From: Bacillus paralicheniformis
GTDB taxonomy: Bacteria > Bacillota > Bacilli > Bacillales > Bacillaceae
DNA: 64,000 bases
Assembly (NCBI RefSeq): GCF_001042485.2
Contig: NZ_LBMN02000023.1
Location: forward strand, 62,001 to 126,000
Direction: 5' to 3'
Shown: one piece after another, positions 33,537 to 41,820 of the stretch
Position numbering within the stretch: the first letter of the stretch is position 1
Layout: the number at the start of each line of letters is the position of its first letter
The notes under the pieces: model-generated
What the model was told of the DNA's origin: nothing
The model's database searches: none
Seen by the model: only the letters and a program-made list of their open reading frames with translations
Translations under genes and position numbers: made by a program

Positions 33537-33896
33537 ATGGTGAGAATCGTAATAGGCGGACAGTTGAAAAAACAAGCGATTGAAAAACTTGTTAAAGAAA
33601 TTGGGGGAAGCAATGTAGAAGTTTTGGTTAAAGGTGATTTAGACGCTGTTATGGCTGTGAAAAACAATAAGGTAGATTATTATATTGGCGCCTGTGAAAC
33701 AGGATCCGGTGGTGCGCTTGCAATGGCAATTGCATTATTAGGCAAAGATAAATGCGTCACCTTGGCTTCGCCAAGTACCATAAAAAACAAGGAAGAGATC
33801 GAGAAGGAAGTAGAAAGCGGCAAAATTGCCTTTGGTTTTACAGCTTCGTCTTCACAAAATATATTAAACATTTTAATTCCTTATTTATTAAAATAA
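33537..33896 (+). CDS. yhfU: DUF2620 protein YhfU
   Basis: 119 residues. DUF2620 family (E. coli YhfU): VRIVIGGQLKKQAIEKL at the N-terminus, DYYIGACETGSGGALAMAIALLG-type glycine-rich centre, KIAFGFTASSSQNILN at the end. A small alpha/beta protein resembling PTS EIIB-like or glycine-reductase-like folds; the role is unknown. AGGAGG is seven to eight bases before the ATG. Confidence 0.85.
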   Translation: MVRIVIGGQLKKQAIEKLVKEIGGSNVEVLVKGDLDAVMAVKNNKVDYYIGACETGSGGALAMAIALLGKDKCVTLASPSTIKNKEEIEKEVESGKIAFGFTASSSQNILNILIPYLLK

Positions 33897-33917
33897 ATGA
33901 ATTTTTTTCTTTATATT

Positions 33918-33944
33918 TTGTTACACCGGCTTCAACTGTATACA
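33918..33944 (+). promoter_or_regulatory. Weak candidate internal promoter before yhfT
   Basis: TTGTTA (33918-33923), 15 bases, TATACA (33939-33944), just upstream of the cre site. Confidence 0.3.
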
Positions 33945-33958
33945 TTTTTTTCAGTTAA

Positions 33959-33972
33959 AGAAAGCGCTTTCC
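33959..33972 (+). promoter_or_regulatory. CcpA binding site (cre)
   Basis: AGAAAGCGCTTTCC differs from the cre optimum TGAAAGCGCTTTCA only at the two outer bases. It lies in the 145-base gap between yhfU and yhfT and points to carbon catabolite repression of the metabolic part of the operon. Confidence 0.75.
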
Positions 33973-34041
33973 TGGATGATTTAAGAAGCACGGATGACAT
34001 GATGTACAGAAGATGAGAAAAATCATAGAGGTGAATAATGA

Positions 34042-35343
34042 ATGGACCTTTCTTTAATTCAATGTCTTGTCATAGCGGCTGTTGGTGCATTAGGTTCTAT
34101 ACTAGTAAATCGCGGAGTAGCAGTGTTTAATGATGGTTTGCGACCGATTATGCCTGAATACCTTGAGGGGAGAATGACAAGAGGGGAGCTTGCTGCAACA
34201 AGTTTTGCATTAAGTTTTGGCTTAATCATAGGGTTTGGTATTCCGCTTTCAATAGGAGCAACAATCATTATTGGACACAGCATTTTATTGGCCTGTGACA
34301 TTATTGGCATTTGGACTCCGGAAAACAAAATAGGCATGGTAACTGCAGGGGTTATTGGAGCCGTTTATAGTATTGGAATCGTTTTAGGACTGCAATTTGT
34401 AGTAGATTTATTTGGCATGTTTCCCGTAAATTTTATAGATTCTTTAAGTCTTATTGGTCAGCCTATTATTATTGCATTTACAGTATTTCCAGCTGTAGCG
34501 GTTGGATATCAGCACGGTTTAAAAAAAGCCGCCGTCACTGCAATCGTCACTTTGGCTTCTTATCTCTTATTCGAGAAGTTTGGAACATTTCAAGCTGCAG
34601 GATATAAAATTTCGCTCAGTCCTGAAGGAATGGCTTTATTAGCAGGAATGTTAATGATGATTTATTATGCAGCGAGAATTAGAGGCGGAGATGAATCTAC
34701 TAATGCAAATTTAGTGAATATATTTAATGAGCGTGTAAATCGAATTAAAAAAAACCGCTGGTTATTAGCTCTTATGGGAGGACTTGTTTCTTTAACATCA
34801 TCCATGCTGATTTTAGCAGTGGATGCAATGCCTCAAGCATTGATTAATAAAGAGCTTTACACAGAGGCGGCAATCGCTACATTTGCACGTGGAATTGGCT
34901 TCATCCCTTTAGTTTTTTCAACTGCGATCGTAACAGGAGTTTATGGTTTAGCTGGTACCACTTTGGTATTTGCAATCGGTCTTATTTTCAGGGATATACC
35001 GATTTTAGCATTTCTGTTGGGCTTTTTAGTCATGTATTTAGAGGTCGTATCATTATCCGCAGTATCAAAAAGTATGGACAAACTGCCTGGTGTAAGGGAG
35101 ATGGGGGAGCATATTCGCACTTCGCTGTCAGATGTTCTAGGAATGGCTATATTAATTGGCAGTGCGATGGCAGGGGAAAAAATTGCTCCCGGTATTGGCT
35201 TCTTCTGGGTGATTGGATTTTATTTAATAAACCGAATTGCATCAAAACCACTTGTTGAATTGGCTGTCGGCCCTATTGCAGTTATATTGTTGGGGATTGT
35301 TGCCAATCTTCTCTATGCAGTCGGTTTATGGCAGGTTGGCTAA
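34042..35343 (+). CDS. yhfT: YhfT-family membrane permease
   Basis: 433 residues with about eleven hydrophobic helices; the N-terminus VNRGVAVFNDGLRPIMPEY and TSFALSFGLIIGFGIP are characteristic of YhfT. Presumed importer of the pathway substrate; the family is uncharacterised and resembles PTS EIIC-like or YhfT-only permeases. AGAGGTG upstream. It follows a 145-base gap with the cre site. Confidence 0.85.
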   Translation: MDLSLIQCLVIAAVGALGSILVNRGVAVFNDGLRPIMPEYLEGRMTRGELAATSFALSFGLIIGFGIPLSIGATIIIGHSILLACDIIGIWTPENKIGMVTAGVIGAVYSIGIVLGLQFVVDLFGMFPVNFIDSLSLIGQPIIIAFTVFPAVAVGYQHGLKKAAVTAIVTLASYLLFEKFGTFQAAGYKISLSPEGMALLAGMLMMIYYAARIRGGDESTNANLVNIFNERVNRIKKNRWLLALMGGLVSLTSSMLILAVDAMPQALINKELYTEAAIATFARGIGFIPLVFSTAIVTGVYGLAGTTLVFAIGLIFRDIPILAFLLGFLVMYLEVVSLSAVSKSMDKLPGVREMGEHIRTSLSDVLGMAILIGSAMAGEKIAPGIGFFWVIGFYLINRIASKPLVELAVGPIAVILLGIVANLLYAVGLWQVG

Positions 35344-35369
35344 ATCATCGAAAGAGGGGAAGTTTCCGA

Positions 35370-36254
35370 ATGTTGAAAGACGGAATGACCTATATGCATG
35401 AACATACAACGATAGACCTTTCCGAAGTAAAAAACAATGAGGATTGTAAGTTGGATGTATTTTCTGAAACCGTTAGAGAATTTAAAAGTTTATACGAAAA
35501 GGGCGTACGCAATATTGTGGATGTCACGAATATTGGAATGGGGAGAAATATTACATACGTTCAAAAAGTAGCAGAAGAAACAGGCATTAATATTGTCTTT
35601 TCAACTGGTTTCTACCAAGATACTTTTTACCCGATCCATGTGTTTCGCGAACCAAAAGAAAAGTTGGCAGAAAGAATGGTAATGGAGATTGTTGAAGGAA
35701 TTAGAGGAACAGATGCTAAAGCCGAGCTGATCGGTGAAATTGGAACAAGTTACAATAAATGGACGGAAACCGAACAAAAAGTATTTGAAGCGGTTGTTGT
35801 GGCGCATAAGAAAACAAAAAAACCAATATCAACCCATACTTCCATAGGAACATTAGGGCATGAACAAGTAGAATTTTTCAAAAAACATGAAGTTGATTTA
35901 AACCGAGTGGTGATAGGGCATGTTGATTTATCAGGAGATGCCGATTATATATTGAAAATGCTGAGAGAAGGTGTGTATGTAGAATTCGATACAATAGGTA
36001 AAGAAAATTATATGTCTGATCGTGTTCGGGCAGAAATGTTGAAAAAGATACAGGCTAAAGGGTATATAGACAAGGTTTTGCTGTCTATGGACATCACCAG
36101 AAAATCACATTTGGTATATAAAGGCGGGGTGGGCTATTCATATTTGATAGACACGTTTATCCCTCTCTTGCAAACCTATGGAATAACTGGTGAATCAATT
36201 GATAAGATGTTGATTAAAAATCCTCGCGCTTTTATGAAAGGGGAGAGTGAATGA
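35370..36254 (+). CDS. php: Phosphotriesterase-homology protein Php
   Basis: 294 residues, close to E. coli Php. Amidohydrolase-fold binuclear metal site is complete: His10 and His12 (YMHEHTTID), Glu123 in LIGEIGTSYN as the bridging residue where true phosphotriesterases have a carboxylated lysine, His156 (STHTS), His184 (VIGHVD) and Asp241 (SMDITRKSH). Substrate unknown; phosphodiester, lactone or similar. Start chosen at ATG 35370 with AGAGGGG upstream. Its stop overlaps yhfS (ATGA). Confidence 0.9.
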   Translation: MLKDGMTYMHEHTTIDLSEVKNNEDCKLDVFSETVREFKSLYEKGVRNIVDVTNIGMGRNITYVQKVAEETGINIVFSTGFYQDTFYPIHVFREPKEKLAERMVMEIVEGIRGTDAKAELIGEIGTSYNKWTETEQKVFEAVVVAHKKTKKPISTHTSIGTLGHEQVEFFKKHEVDLNRVVIGHVDLSGDADYILKMLREGVYVEFDTIGKENYMSDRVRAEMLKKIQAKGYIDKVLLSMDITRKSHLVYKGGVGYSYLIDTFIPLLQTYGITGESIDKMLIKNPRAFMKGESE

Positions 36255-37399
36255 GCATGGAAACTTATCCTCTATATAGTCTATCTATTGAAGAAGCCAT
36301 GCATAGACAATTTAAGTTGGTGGATGTCATCACAAGACATTTTCGAGGAGAAGAATTGCTTTCACTTGGCGATTTAGGCGTTGTAAAAGGAATGAATAAA
36401 CCGCGGTTCACAAAAAAAATAGAAGAGACACTAGCCGATTTCTTTGGCACAGAGAAAGCAATGTTAGTTCGTGGTGCAGGAACAGGGGCATTGAGATTTG
36501 GTTTTATGAGTTTTTTAAAGCCAGGTGACGAGATCCTAGTCCATGACGCACCTATATATCCAACAAGTAAAACAACGTTAGAGTCGATGGGGGTCTTGCC
36601 AATATACGCGGATTTTCACGATTCTGAACAAATAAAAGAAGCCATCCTCAAACACCCGAAGTTAAAAGGTGTATTGATTCAGCATACGAGGCAAAAAATA
36701 GATGACCATTACGATTTGGCTGAAACAATAAAAAAAATACGTTCCATTCATTCTAGTCTAGTCATTATTACGGATGACAACTATGCTGCAATGAAAGCAG
36801 AAAAGATTGGAGCGCAAGTCAAAGCCGATTTGTCCACCTTTTCATTGTTCAAGCTACTAGGTCCGGAAGGTATTGGAGTCATTTTAGGCAAAAATGATTT
36901 AATACAAAGAATAGAAAATTTAAACTATTCAGGTGGAAGCCAAGTTCAAGGTTATGAAGCTTTAGAAGCTTTAAGGGGTCTGATATATGCGCCGGTTATG
37001 CTGGCAATTCAAGCAAGTGTCAATGATCAGTTAGTTCACTCGCTTAATAATGGAGCCATTAAAGGTGTTAAAAAGGCTTATTTGGCAAATGCACAATCAA
37101 AAGTCTTACTTGTAGAGTTTGTTAAACCAATTGCCGAAAAAGTGCTCCATCATGCTAATGAATTGGGAGCGGCACCCCATCCGGTAGGTGCTGAATCAAA
37201 ATACGAGTTTGCACCAATGTTTTATAGAGTGTCTGGCACTTTTTTATCTGCAGATCCATCACTGGCCAAAAAAATGATCCGCATTAATCCATTAAGAAGC
37301 GGTCCTGAGACCATTTTAAGAATTCTAAACATATCCGTTCACCGAGCAACAGAAAATCTTAGTGTAAATCCTTCAATAGGGGATGATATAAATGAATAA
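36251..37399 (+). CDS. yhfS: PLP-dependent enzyme YhfS
   Basis: 382 residues, fold-type I PLP enzyme similar to cysteine desulfurase/gamma-lyase-type proteins. The Schiff-base lysine is probably Lys201 in FSLFKLLGPEG; the aspartate that holds the pyridine nitrogen is in ITDDNYA (175-176). It starts within the php stop codon and ends eight bases inside yhfW. Reaction unknown: lyase, aminotransferase or selenocysteine-type synthase. Confidence 0.87.
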   Translation: MSMETYPLYSLSIEEAMHRQFKLVDVITRHFRGEELLSLGDLGVVKGMNKPRFTKKIEETLADFFGTEKAMLVRGAGTGALRFGFMSFLKPGDEILVHDAPIYPTSKTTLESMGVLPIYADFHDSEQIKEAILKHPKLKGVLIQHTRQKIDDHYDLAETIKKIRSIHSSLVIITDDNYAAMKAEKIGAQVKADLSTFSLFKLLGPEGIGVILGKNDLIQRIENLNYSGGSQVQGYEALEALRGLIYAPVMLAIQASVNDQLVHSLNNGAIKGVKKAYLANAQSKVLLVEFVKPIAEKVLHHANELGAAPHPVGAESKYEFAPMFYRVSGTFLSADPSLAKKMIRINPLRSGPETILRILNISVHRATENLSVNPSIGDDINE

Positions 37400-38618
37400 A
37401 AGAGTCATTATCATAATATTAGACAGCTTAGGTGTCGGTTATATGGAAGATGCAAGCGATTATCACCCTTTAGACGTTGGCGCTAATACTTTCTATCACA
37501 TACTTGATACGGTGCCTTCTTTAAACATTCCAAATCTCGAAAAATTGGGTATAAACAAAATCTTGCACCATCCTAAATTGAAAAATGTAGACCATATTGC
37601 CAGCTATGGTGTTTTGAACCTGATGCATCAAGGAGCAGACAGTTTTGAAGGGCATAATGAAATCATGGGGACAAAGCCAAAAAAGACATATTTAGCTCCT
37701 TTTGCAGAACATATCAATCATGTTAAACTCGCTTTGGAAGATCAGGGTTATAAAGTTAACATACCAAATTCAGATTTGCCGTATCTATTAGTAAACGATT
37801 TAGTAGTCGTGGCCGATAATATCGAAACAGATTACGGGCAAATTTATAATGTAAGCGCTCCGCTGGATGATATTCCGTTTGATGAAGTGTTGAAAATAGG
37901 AAGATGCGTCCGTCATCATGTTAAAGTAAATCGTGTGATTGTTCTTGGAGGAGAAAATGTAACACCCGAACACTTGCAGAGGTCAGTTGAAAGAAGAGAA
38001 GACGGATTAGTAGGAGTGAATTCGCCTAAATCTAATGTATACAAGCAGGGGTATCAAGTCCGTCACTTAGGTTTTGGTATCTCTCCCGAGAAGCAGTTGC
38101 CAACATTGGCGAAAAATGGGGGAATGGAAGTTTCTCTTATCGGAAAAATGCAGGACATTATTTATTGTAAAGGTGCAAATAGGTTTCCGGGTGTAGATAC
38201 GGAACAAGTTATGAAGGATATTATACAGGAGATGGACCGTGTCAAAAAAGGCGTGATTGCTGCCACAGTACAAGAAACCGATTTAGCCGGACATGCACAG
38301 AATCCTGTGCGTTATGCGAATCGGATTGAAATGGTAGATCAATATTTGCCGGAAATTCTCCGGAAAATGACAGATCAGGATCTGCTGATGATTAGTGCAG
38401 ATCACGGGAATGACCCTACGATCGGCCATAACCAACACACACGGGAAAAAACGTATTTGCTGGCTTATCACAAAAAGTTATCCCCCGTAAATATCGGGGA
38501 AAGAAAAACGCTATCCGACATTGCTGCAACTTCTGCTGATTATCTAGGGCTTCGCGATACTGAAAACGGCAGTTCATTCCTTCATTTAATGCAAAAAGGA
38601 AAAGAGGAGACAGACTGA
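37392..38618 (+). CDS. yhfW: Phosphopentomutase-like metalloenzyme YhfW
   Basis: 408 residues, alkaline phosphatase superfamily. Metal-binding blocks are RVIIIILDSLGVGYMEDA at the N-terminus and MISADHGNDPTIGHNQHTRE near the C-terminus, as in phosphopentomutase (DeoB), with GADSFEGHNEIMGT containing the acceptor Ser/Thr region. It probably moves or removes a phosphate on a sugar. The stop overlaps the start of yhfX by one base. Confidence 0.88.
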   Translation: MNKRVIIIILDSLGVGYMEDASDYHPLDVGANTFYHILDTVPSLNIPNLEKLGINKILHHPKLKNVDHIASYGVLNLMHQGADSFEGHNEIMGTKPKKTYLAPFAEHINHVKLALEDQGYKVNIPNSDLPYLLVNDLVVVADNIETDYGQIYNVSAPLDDIPFDEVLKIGRCVRHHVKVNRVIVLGGENVTPEHLQRSVERREDGLVGVNSPKSNVYKQGYQVRHLGFGISPEKQLPTLAKNGGMEVSLIGKMQDIIYCKGANRFPGVDTEQVMKDIIQEMDRVKKGVIAATVQETDLAGHAQNPVRYANRIEMVDQYLPEILRKMTDQDLLMISADHGNDPTIGHNQHTREKTYLLAYHKKLSPVNIGERKTLSDIAATSADYLGLRDTENGSSFLHLMQKGKEETD

Positions 38619-39769
38619 TGTTTTTGGAATCTACATTAAAATATAATAAAAAATTAATAGAAGCTGCATTGGATTTTCATCAGCGGGGAATCATTTCACC
38701 TAACACTTATGTATTAGATTTGGACACTGTCAAGAAAAATGCAAAAGTTTTAAGTAGAAAAGCCAAAAAACAGGATATTGAACTGTTTTTTATGACAAAG
38801 CAGTTTGGCCGTAATCCGTTGGTAGCACAAGCTATCGCCGAAAGCGGAATTGACAAAGCGGTTGCTGTAGACCCGTGGGAGGCAATCACACTCAGCCAAA
38901 ATGGAATCAAGATTGGGCATGTCGGACATCTTGTTCAAATACCTATTCATATGATTCCGGCTATATTAAAGCTTCATCCTGACTATGTTACGGTTTTCAG
39001 TCTTGCAAATGCTCGAAACATTAGTAGAGCAGCTAAGGAAATGGGAAGAAAACAAAAAGTGTTTTTACGTATCGCAAACAAAGAGGATTATATATATAAA
39101 GGTCAAGAGGGAGGGTTCACTTTTGAACAAATCGTTAAGGATATCGAATCGATTGAACAGTTAGAAGGAATTGAAATTGCAGGTTTAACAAGCTTTCCTT
39201 GTATATTGATTAAAGACGGCCTTCCAACAGTTACTCCGAATGTAACATCCATGCAAACCGTAAAATCTTTTTTAATGGAGAGAGGGTATAAAAGGCTTGA
39301 GATGAATATGCCAAGTGCAACATCTTGTGGAACAATCAAATTGTTGAAGGAAAATGGTGCAACTCAAGGCGAACCCGGTCATGCTTTAATTGGAACGACA
39401 CCCATTCATGCAACGAAAAAACTCGCGGAAAGACCTGCAATGGTATATCTAACTGAAGTATCCCACATATCTAATCATCATGCTTATGTTTTCGGCGGTG
39501 GATTCTATCCGCGTTCACATATGAAAGCGGCGCTGGTTGGAACAAATAAAAATCATCTTAAGAAGGTTCAAGCTATTGAAATGACACCTGATCATATTGA
39601 TTATTATGGCGCATTAAACACAGTTGAAGCAAAAGTCGGCGATACGGCAATATTTGCTTTTCGTACACAAGTCTTTGTCACAAATGCGCATATTGCAATC
39701 TTAAAAAACGTTTCTGAAGATCCTGAACTTATCGGTGTATTTGATTCTAAAGGAAATGTAATCGAGTAA
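38618..39769 (+). CDS. yhfX: Alanine racemase-like PLP enzyme YhfX
   Basis: 383 residues, fold-type III PLP barrel. VLDLDTVKKNAKVLSRKAKKQ and FFMTKQFGRNP carry the PLP lysine (Lys in MTKQ) near residue 65; the C-terminal half contains the beta domain. The E. coli counterpart is YhfX. An amino acid or amino sugar racemase/lyase activity is inferred. Coupled to yhfW by TGATG. Confidence 0.87.
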   Translation: MFLESTLKYNKKLIEAALDFHQRGIISPNTYVLDLDTVKKNAKVLSRKAKKQDIELFFMTKQFGRNPLVAQAIAESGIDKAVAVDPWEAITLSQNGIKIGHVGHLVQIPIHMIPAILKLHPDYVTVFSLANARNISRAAKEMGRKQKVFLRIANKEDYIYKGQEGGFTFEQIVKDIESIEQLEGIEIAGLTSFPCILIKDGLPTVTPNVTSMQTVKSFLMERGYKRLEMNMPSATSCGTIKLLKENGATQGEPGHALIGTTPIHATKKLAERPAMVYLTEVSHISNHHAYVFGGGFYPRSHMKAALVGTNKNHLKKVQAIEMTPDHIDYYGALNTVEAKVGDTAIFAFRTQVFVTNAHIAILKNVSEDPELIGVFDSKGNVIE

Positions 39770-39911
39770 ATGATCGTTATCAGCGGAATATCGGAGTTCT
39801 TGAATAATGGATTGTCTTACTGAGGTGTAGCGAAGATGCCTTGTCTTTTTGAAGTGCAGTTTAATACAGTAGTCCGTCTTGGACATGTTATTTTGCGGAA
39901 AGGAGAACGAC

Positions 39912-40640
39912 GTGAAAATTATTCATGTATCAGGTTATGAAGAAATGAGTGAAAAATCAGCTGATTTAATGACTGAGCTCATTAACAATTCAAAAAATCC
40001 TGTTATCGGTTTTGCAACAGGTTCGACACCGCTAGGTTTGTATAAATGCCTGATCAAAAAGTATCGGCAAAAGGAAATATCATTTAAGAATGTTACTGCT
40101 TTTAATTTAGACGAGTACGTTGGACTGGCTAAAGAAAATAAAAACAGCTACCATTATTATATGAATGAAATATTATTCAAACATCTGGATATTAGGCAAA
40201 GGAATATCAATATCCCAAATGGGATGGCGGAAGATTTGGAACAAGAATGCATCAGTTACGATAGACTTGTTTCCGAAAAAGCAATTGACATACAAATATT
40301 GGGGATGGGATTGAATGGTCATATCGGTTTTAATGAACCGGGGACAAGCTTTAAAAGCAGAACCCATATCGTTGATTTGGATAAATCAACCCGGCAGGCA
40401 AATTCTCGGTTCTTTCGTTCCTTGGAAGAAGTACCGACAAAGGCATTGACCATGGGAATTGAAACAATAATGGAAAGTAAGCGGATCCTTCTGCTCGTGT
40501 CTGGAAATGAAAAATCTGAAGCATTGGCACGGCTGCTAAACAGCACCCGTGTCTCCCAAGAGTTCCCTGCTTCAATTTTAAGGAAACATAATGATGTGAT
40601 TGTGATGGCAGATGATGCGGCCTTAAATAAAATTCAATAA
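39912..40640 (+). CDS. nagB: Glucosamine-6-phosphate deaminase-like protein
   Basis: 242 residues, same length as B. subtilis NagB. Converts GlcN6P to fructose-6-P and ammonia in the known family. FATGSTPLGLY binds phosphate; catalytic Asp67 (FNLDEYVGL), His137 and Glu142 (GLNGHIGFNEPG) are all present. GTG start at 39912 with AAAGGAG (39899-39905); the ATG at 39879 lacks a site. It is 142 bases behind yhfX and is not part of the E. coli yhf operon, so it is a hint to the pathway: the product may be an amino-sugar phosphate. Confidence 0.9.
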   Translation: MKIIHVSGYEEMSEKSADLMTELINNSKNPVIGFATGSTPLGLYKCLIKKYRQKEISFKNVTAFNLDEYVGLAKENKNSYHYYMNEILFKHLDIRQRNINIPNGMAEDLEQECISYDRLVSEKAIDIQILGMGLNGHIGFNEPGTSFKSRTHIVDLDKSTRQANSRFFRSLEEVPTKALTMGIETIMESKRILLLVSGNEKSEALARLLNSTRVSQEFPASILRKHNDVIVMADDAALNKIQ

Positions 40641-40850
40641 CAGACATCGGTTGATGAAGTTTAAAAATTTCAAGAGATCTCCTAGCGATCAAACAGTAAA
40701 AAACGACTGAATATAGCAAATTTCCACCCTGCTGATAAGGACTTACATATACAGGTTTTGCTTGTCTCATATTGTTTACTCGAACAGTTGAAAAGGGGAG
40801 AATGGAGGAAAATGAATAACTCCTCTAGGCGAGAGAAAGCCATCATCCTA
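40641..40850. other. AT-rich non-coding tail of the island
   Basis: No supported gene or RNA. Short open frames only on the minus strand look spurious. It leads into the yerH 3'-end duplicate. Confidence 0.5.
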
Positions 40851-40852
40851 TA

Positions 40853-40884
40853 GAACCGACTGTCCATATTTATGATCCACAAAA
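40853..40884 (+). repeat. Duplicate of the yerH 3' end (island boundary scar)
   Basis: Compared with the end of yerH (31918-31949), the stretch from GAACCGAC to the A-run matches with only about three changes over roughly 33 bases. In frame it encodes [10 protein letters not shown] versus EPTVHIYDS in yerH. It is followed by a hairpin like the yerH terminator. Confidence 0.88.
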
Positions 40885-40911
40885 AAAGCAGCCAAAGGGC
40901 TGCTTTTTTTA
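40881..40911. terminator. Bidirectional terminator between island and sapB
   Basis: AAAAAAAGCAGCC pairs with GGCTGCTTTTTTT around a short loop. T-runs on both strands allow it to end nagB and sapB transcripts. Confidence 0.88.
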
Positions 40912-41601
40912 AAGCGTATCGCATTTTACGCCGACGACGCCGTCGATCGCTTTGATATCGTAATAGACATCGGTGACATACCGTTTCTTATGAACCATGA
41001 TTTTCGTTTCCATGACCGGAAATTCATTATCGCGCATATCATCGATCCGGACGGAATGAATCCGGATTTTTTTCGCTTTCATTTCCTTGAGGATATCCGT
41101 CAGTTTATCCTTGTCATTCAGAGACATGCGGACGCGGATTTCTTTTTCCTGCAATCGGTTCGGGCCGATTTTGCCGACGATCCACGGCAAAAACTCGACG
41201 CTGATTAAAATGAAAATGAGACTGACAAATGCTTCTTTATAAAAGCCCGCTCCGATGGCGACGCCGAGGCCGGCTGCTCCCCAGATCATCGCTGAAGTGG
41301 TCAGGCCGGAAATGACGTCGTTGCTTTTGCGTAAGATCACGCCCGCTCCGATGAAGCCGATCCCCGATATGATTTGTGCGGGAAGCCGCAAAGGGTCCAT
41401 CATAATTCTGTTCGACTTTGGAAAATGGTATGCCGCATCAATGCTGATCATTGTCAGAACACAGGAACTGATCGCAATCACGATGCACGTTTTTAAGCCG
41501 AGCGGCTTGTTTTTCAGCTCCCTTTCGAGACCGATGACCATTCCGATTAATGTTGCGATGCCAAGCTTCAACAGTGTTTCTGTTTCAATATGCCAATCCA
41601 T
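40909..41601 (-). CDS. sapB: MgtC/SapB-family membrane protein
   Basis: About 230 residues. Four to five N-terminal membrane helices with LGIATLIGMVIGLERELK and SGIGFIGAGVILRK, the MgtC signatures, then a cytosolic ACT-like domain (about 145-230). B. subtilis sapB lies at the same place, before opuE. Role unknown; MgtC proteins are linked to Mg2+ and membrane-energy adaptation. Start placed at the second ATG (41601), nine bases after AAAGGAG; ATG 41607 would be only three bases away. Confidence 0.9.
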   Translation of the reverse strand: MDWHIETETLLKLGIATLIGMVIGLERELKNKPLGLKTCIVIAISSCVLTMISIDAAYHFPKSNRIMMDPLRLPAQIISGIGFIGAGVILRKSNDVISGLTTSAMIWGAAGLGVAIGAGFYKEAFVSLIFILISVEFLPWIVGKIGPNRLQEKEIRVRMSLNDKDKLTDILKEMKAKKIRIHSVRIDDMRDNEFPVMETKIMVHKKRYVTDVYYDIKAIDGVVGVKCDTL

Positions 41602-41773
41602 GCCCATGATCTCCTTTCCGACAATATCTTATATGATTGATATGATTTTCTCACAGACGCTATGGATCGACAACTGTTTTTGAAGGGGATGTCGCGGAAC
41701 CATTCATCAGCAAGAAAGCCCAATACTCCTACCATTATATTGCCGGTGTGGCATCAAAAGAATTCCGTCTGAG

Positions 41774-41806
41774 CAAAAAAGCCGCCGGATATCGCCCGGC
41801 GGCTTT
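41774..41806 (-). terminator. Intrinsic terminator of opuE
   Basis: On the minus strand GCCGCCGG and CCGGCGGC form a stem followed by T6. Confidence 0.9.
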
Positions 41807-41820
41807 CATTGCCTGATCAT

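Larger units (their letters stand above)
31980..40905. mobile_element. Genomic island at the yerH 3' end carrying the yhf/php-nagB operon
   Basis: The stretch is visibly richer in A/T than both flanks, with A/T-ending codons. It interrupts the yerH-sapB order known from B. subtilis. An imperfect second copy of the last yerH codons and a matching terminator stands at its right edge. No integrase, transposase or inverted repeat is seen, so mobility is past or by homologous exchange. Boundaries are approximate. Confidence 0.65.

Noticed and set aside
41640..41770. Possible short gene between sapB and opuE
   Set aside because: A 36-codon frame exists but lacks a ribosome-binding site and overlaps the opuE terminator region.
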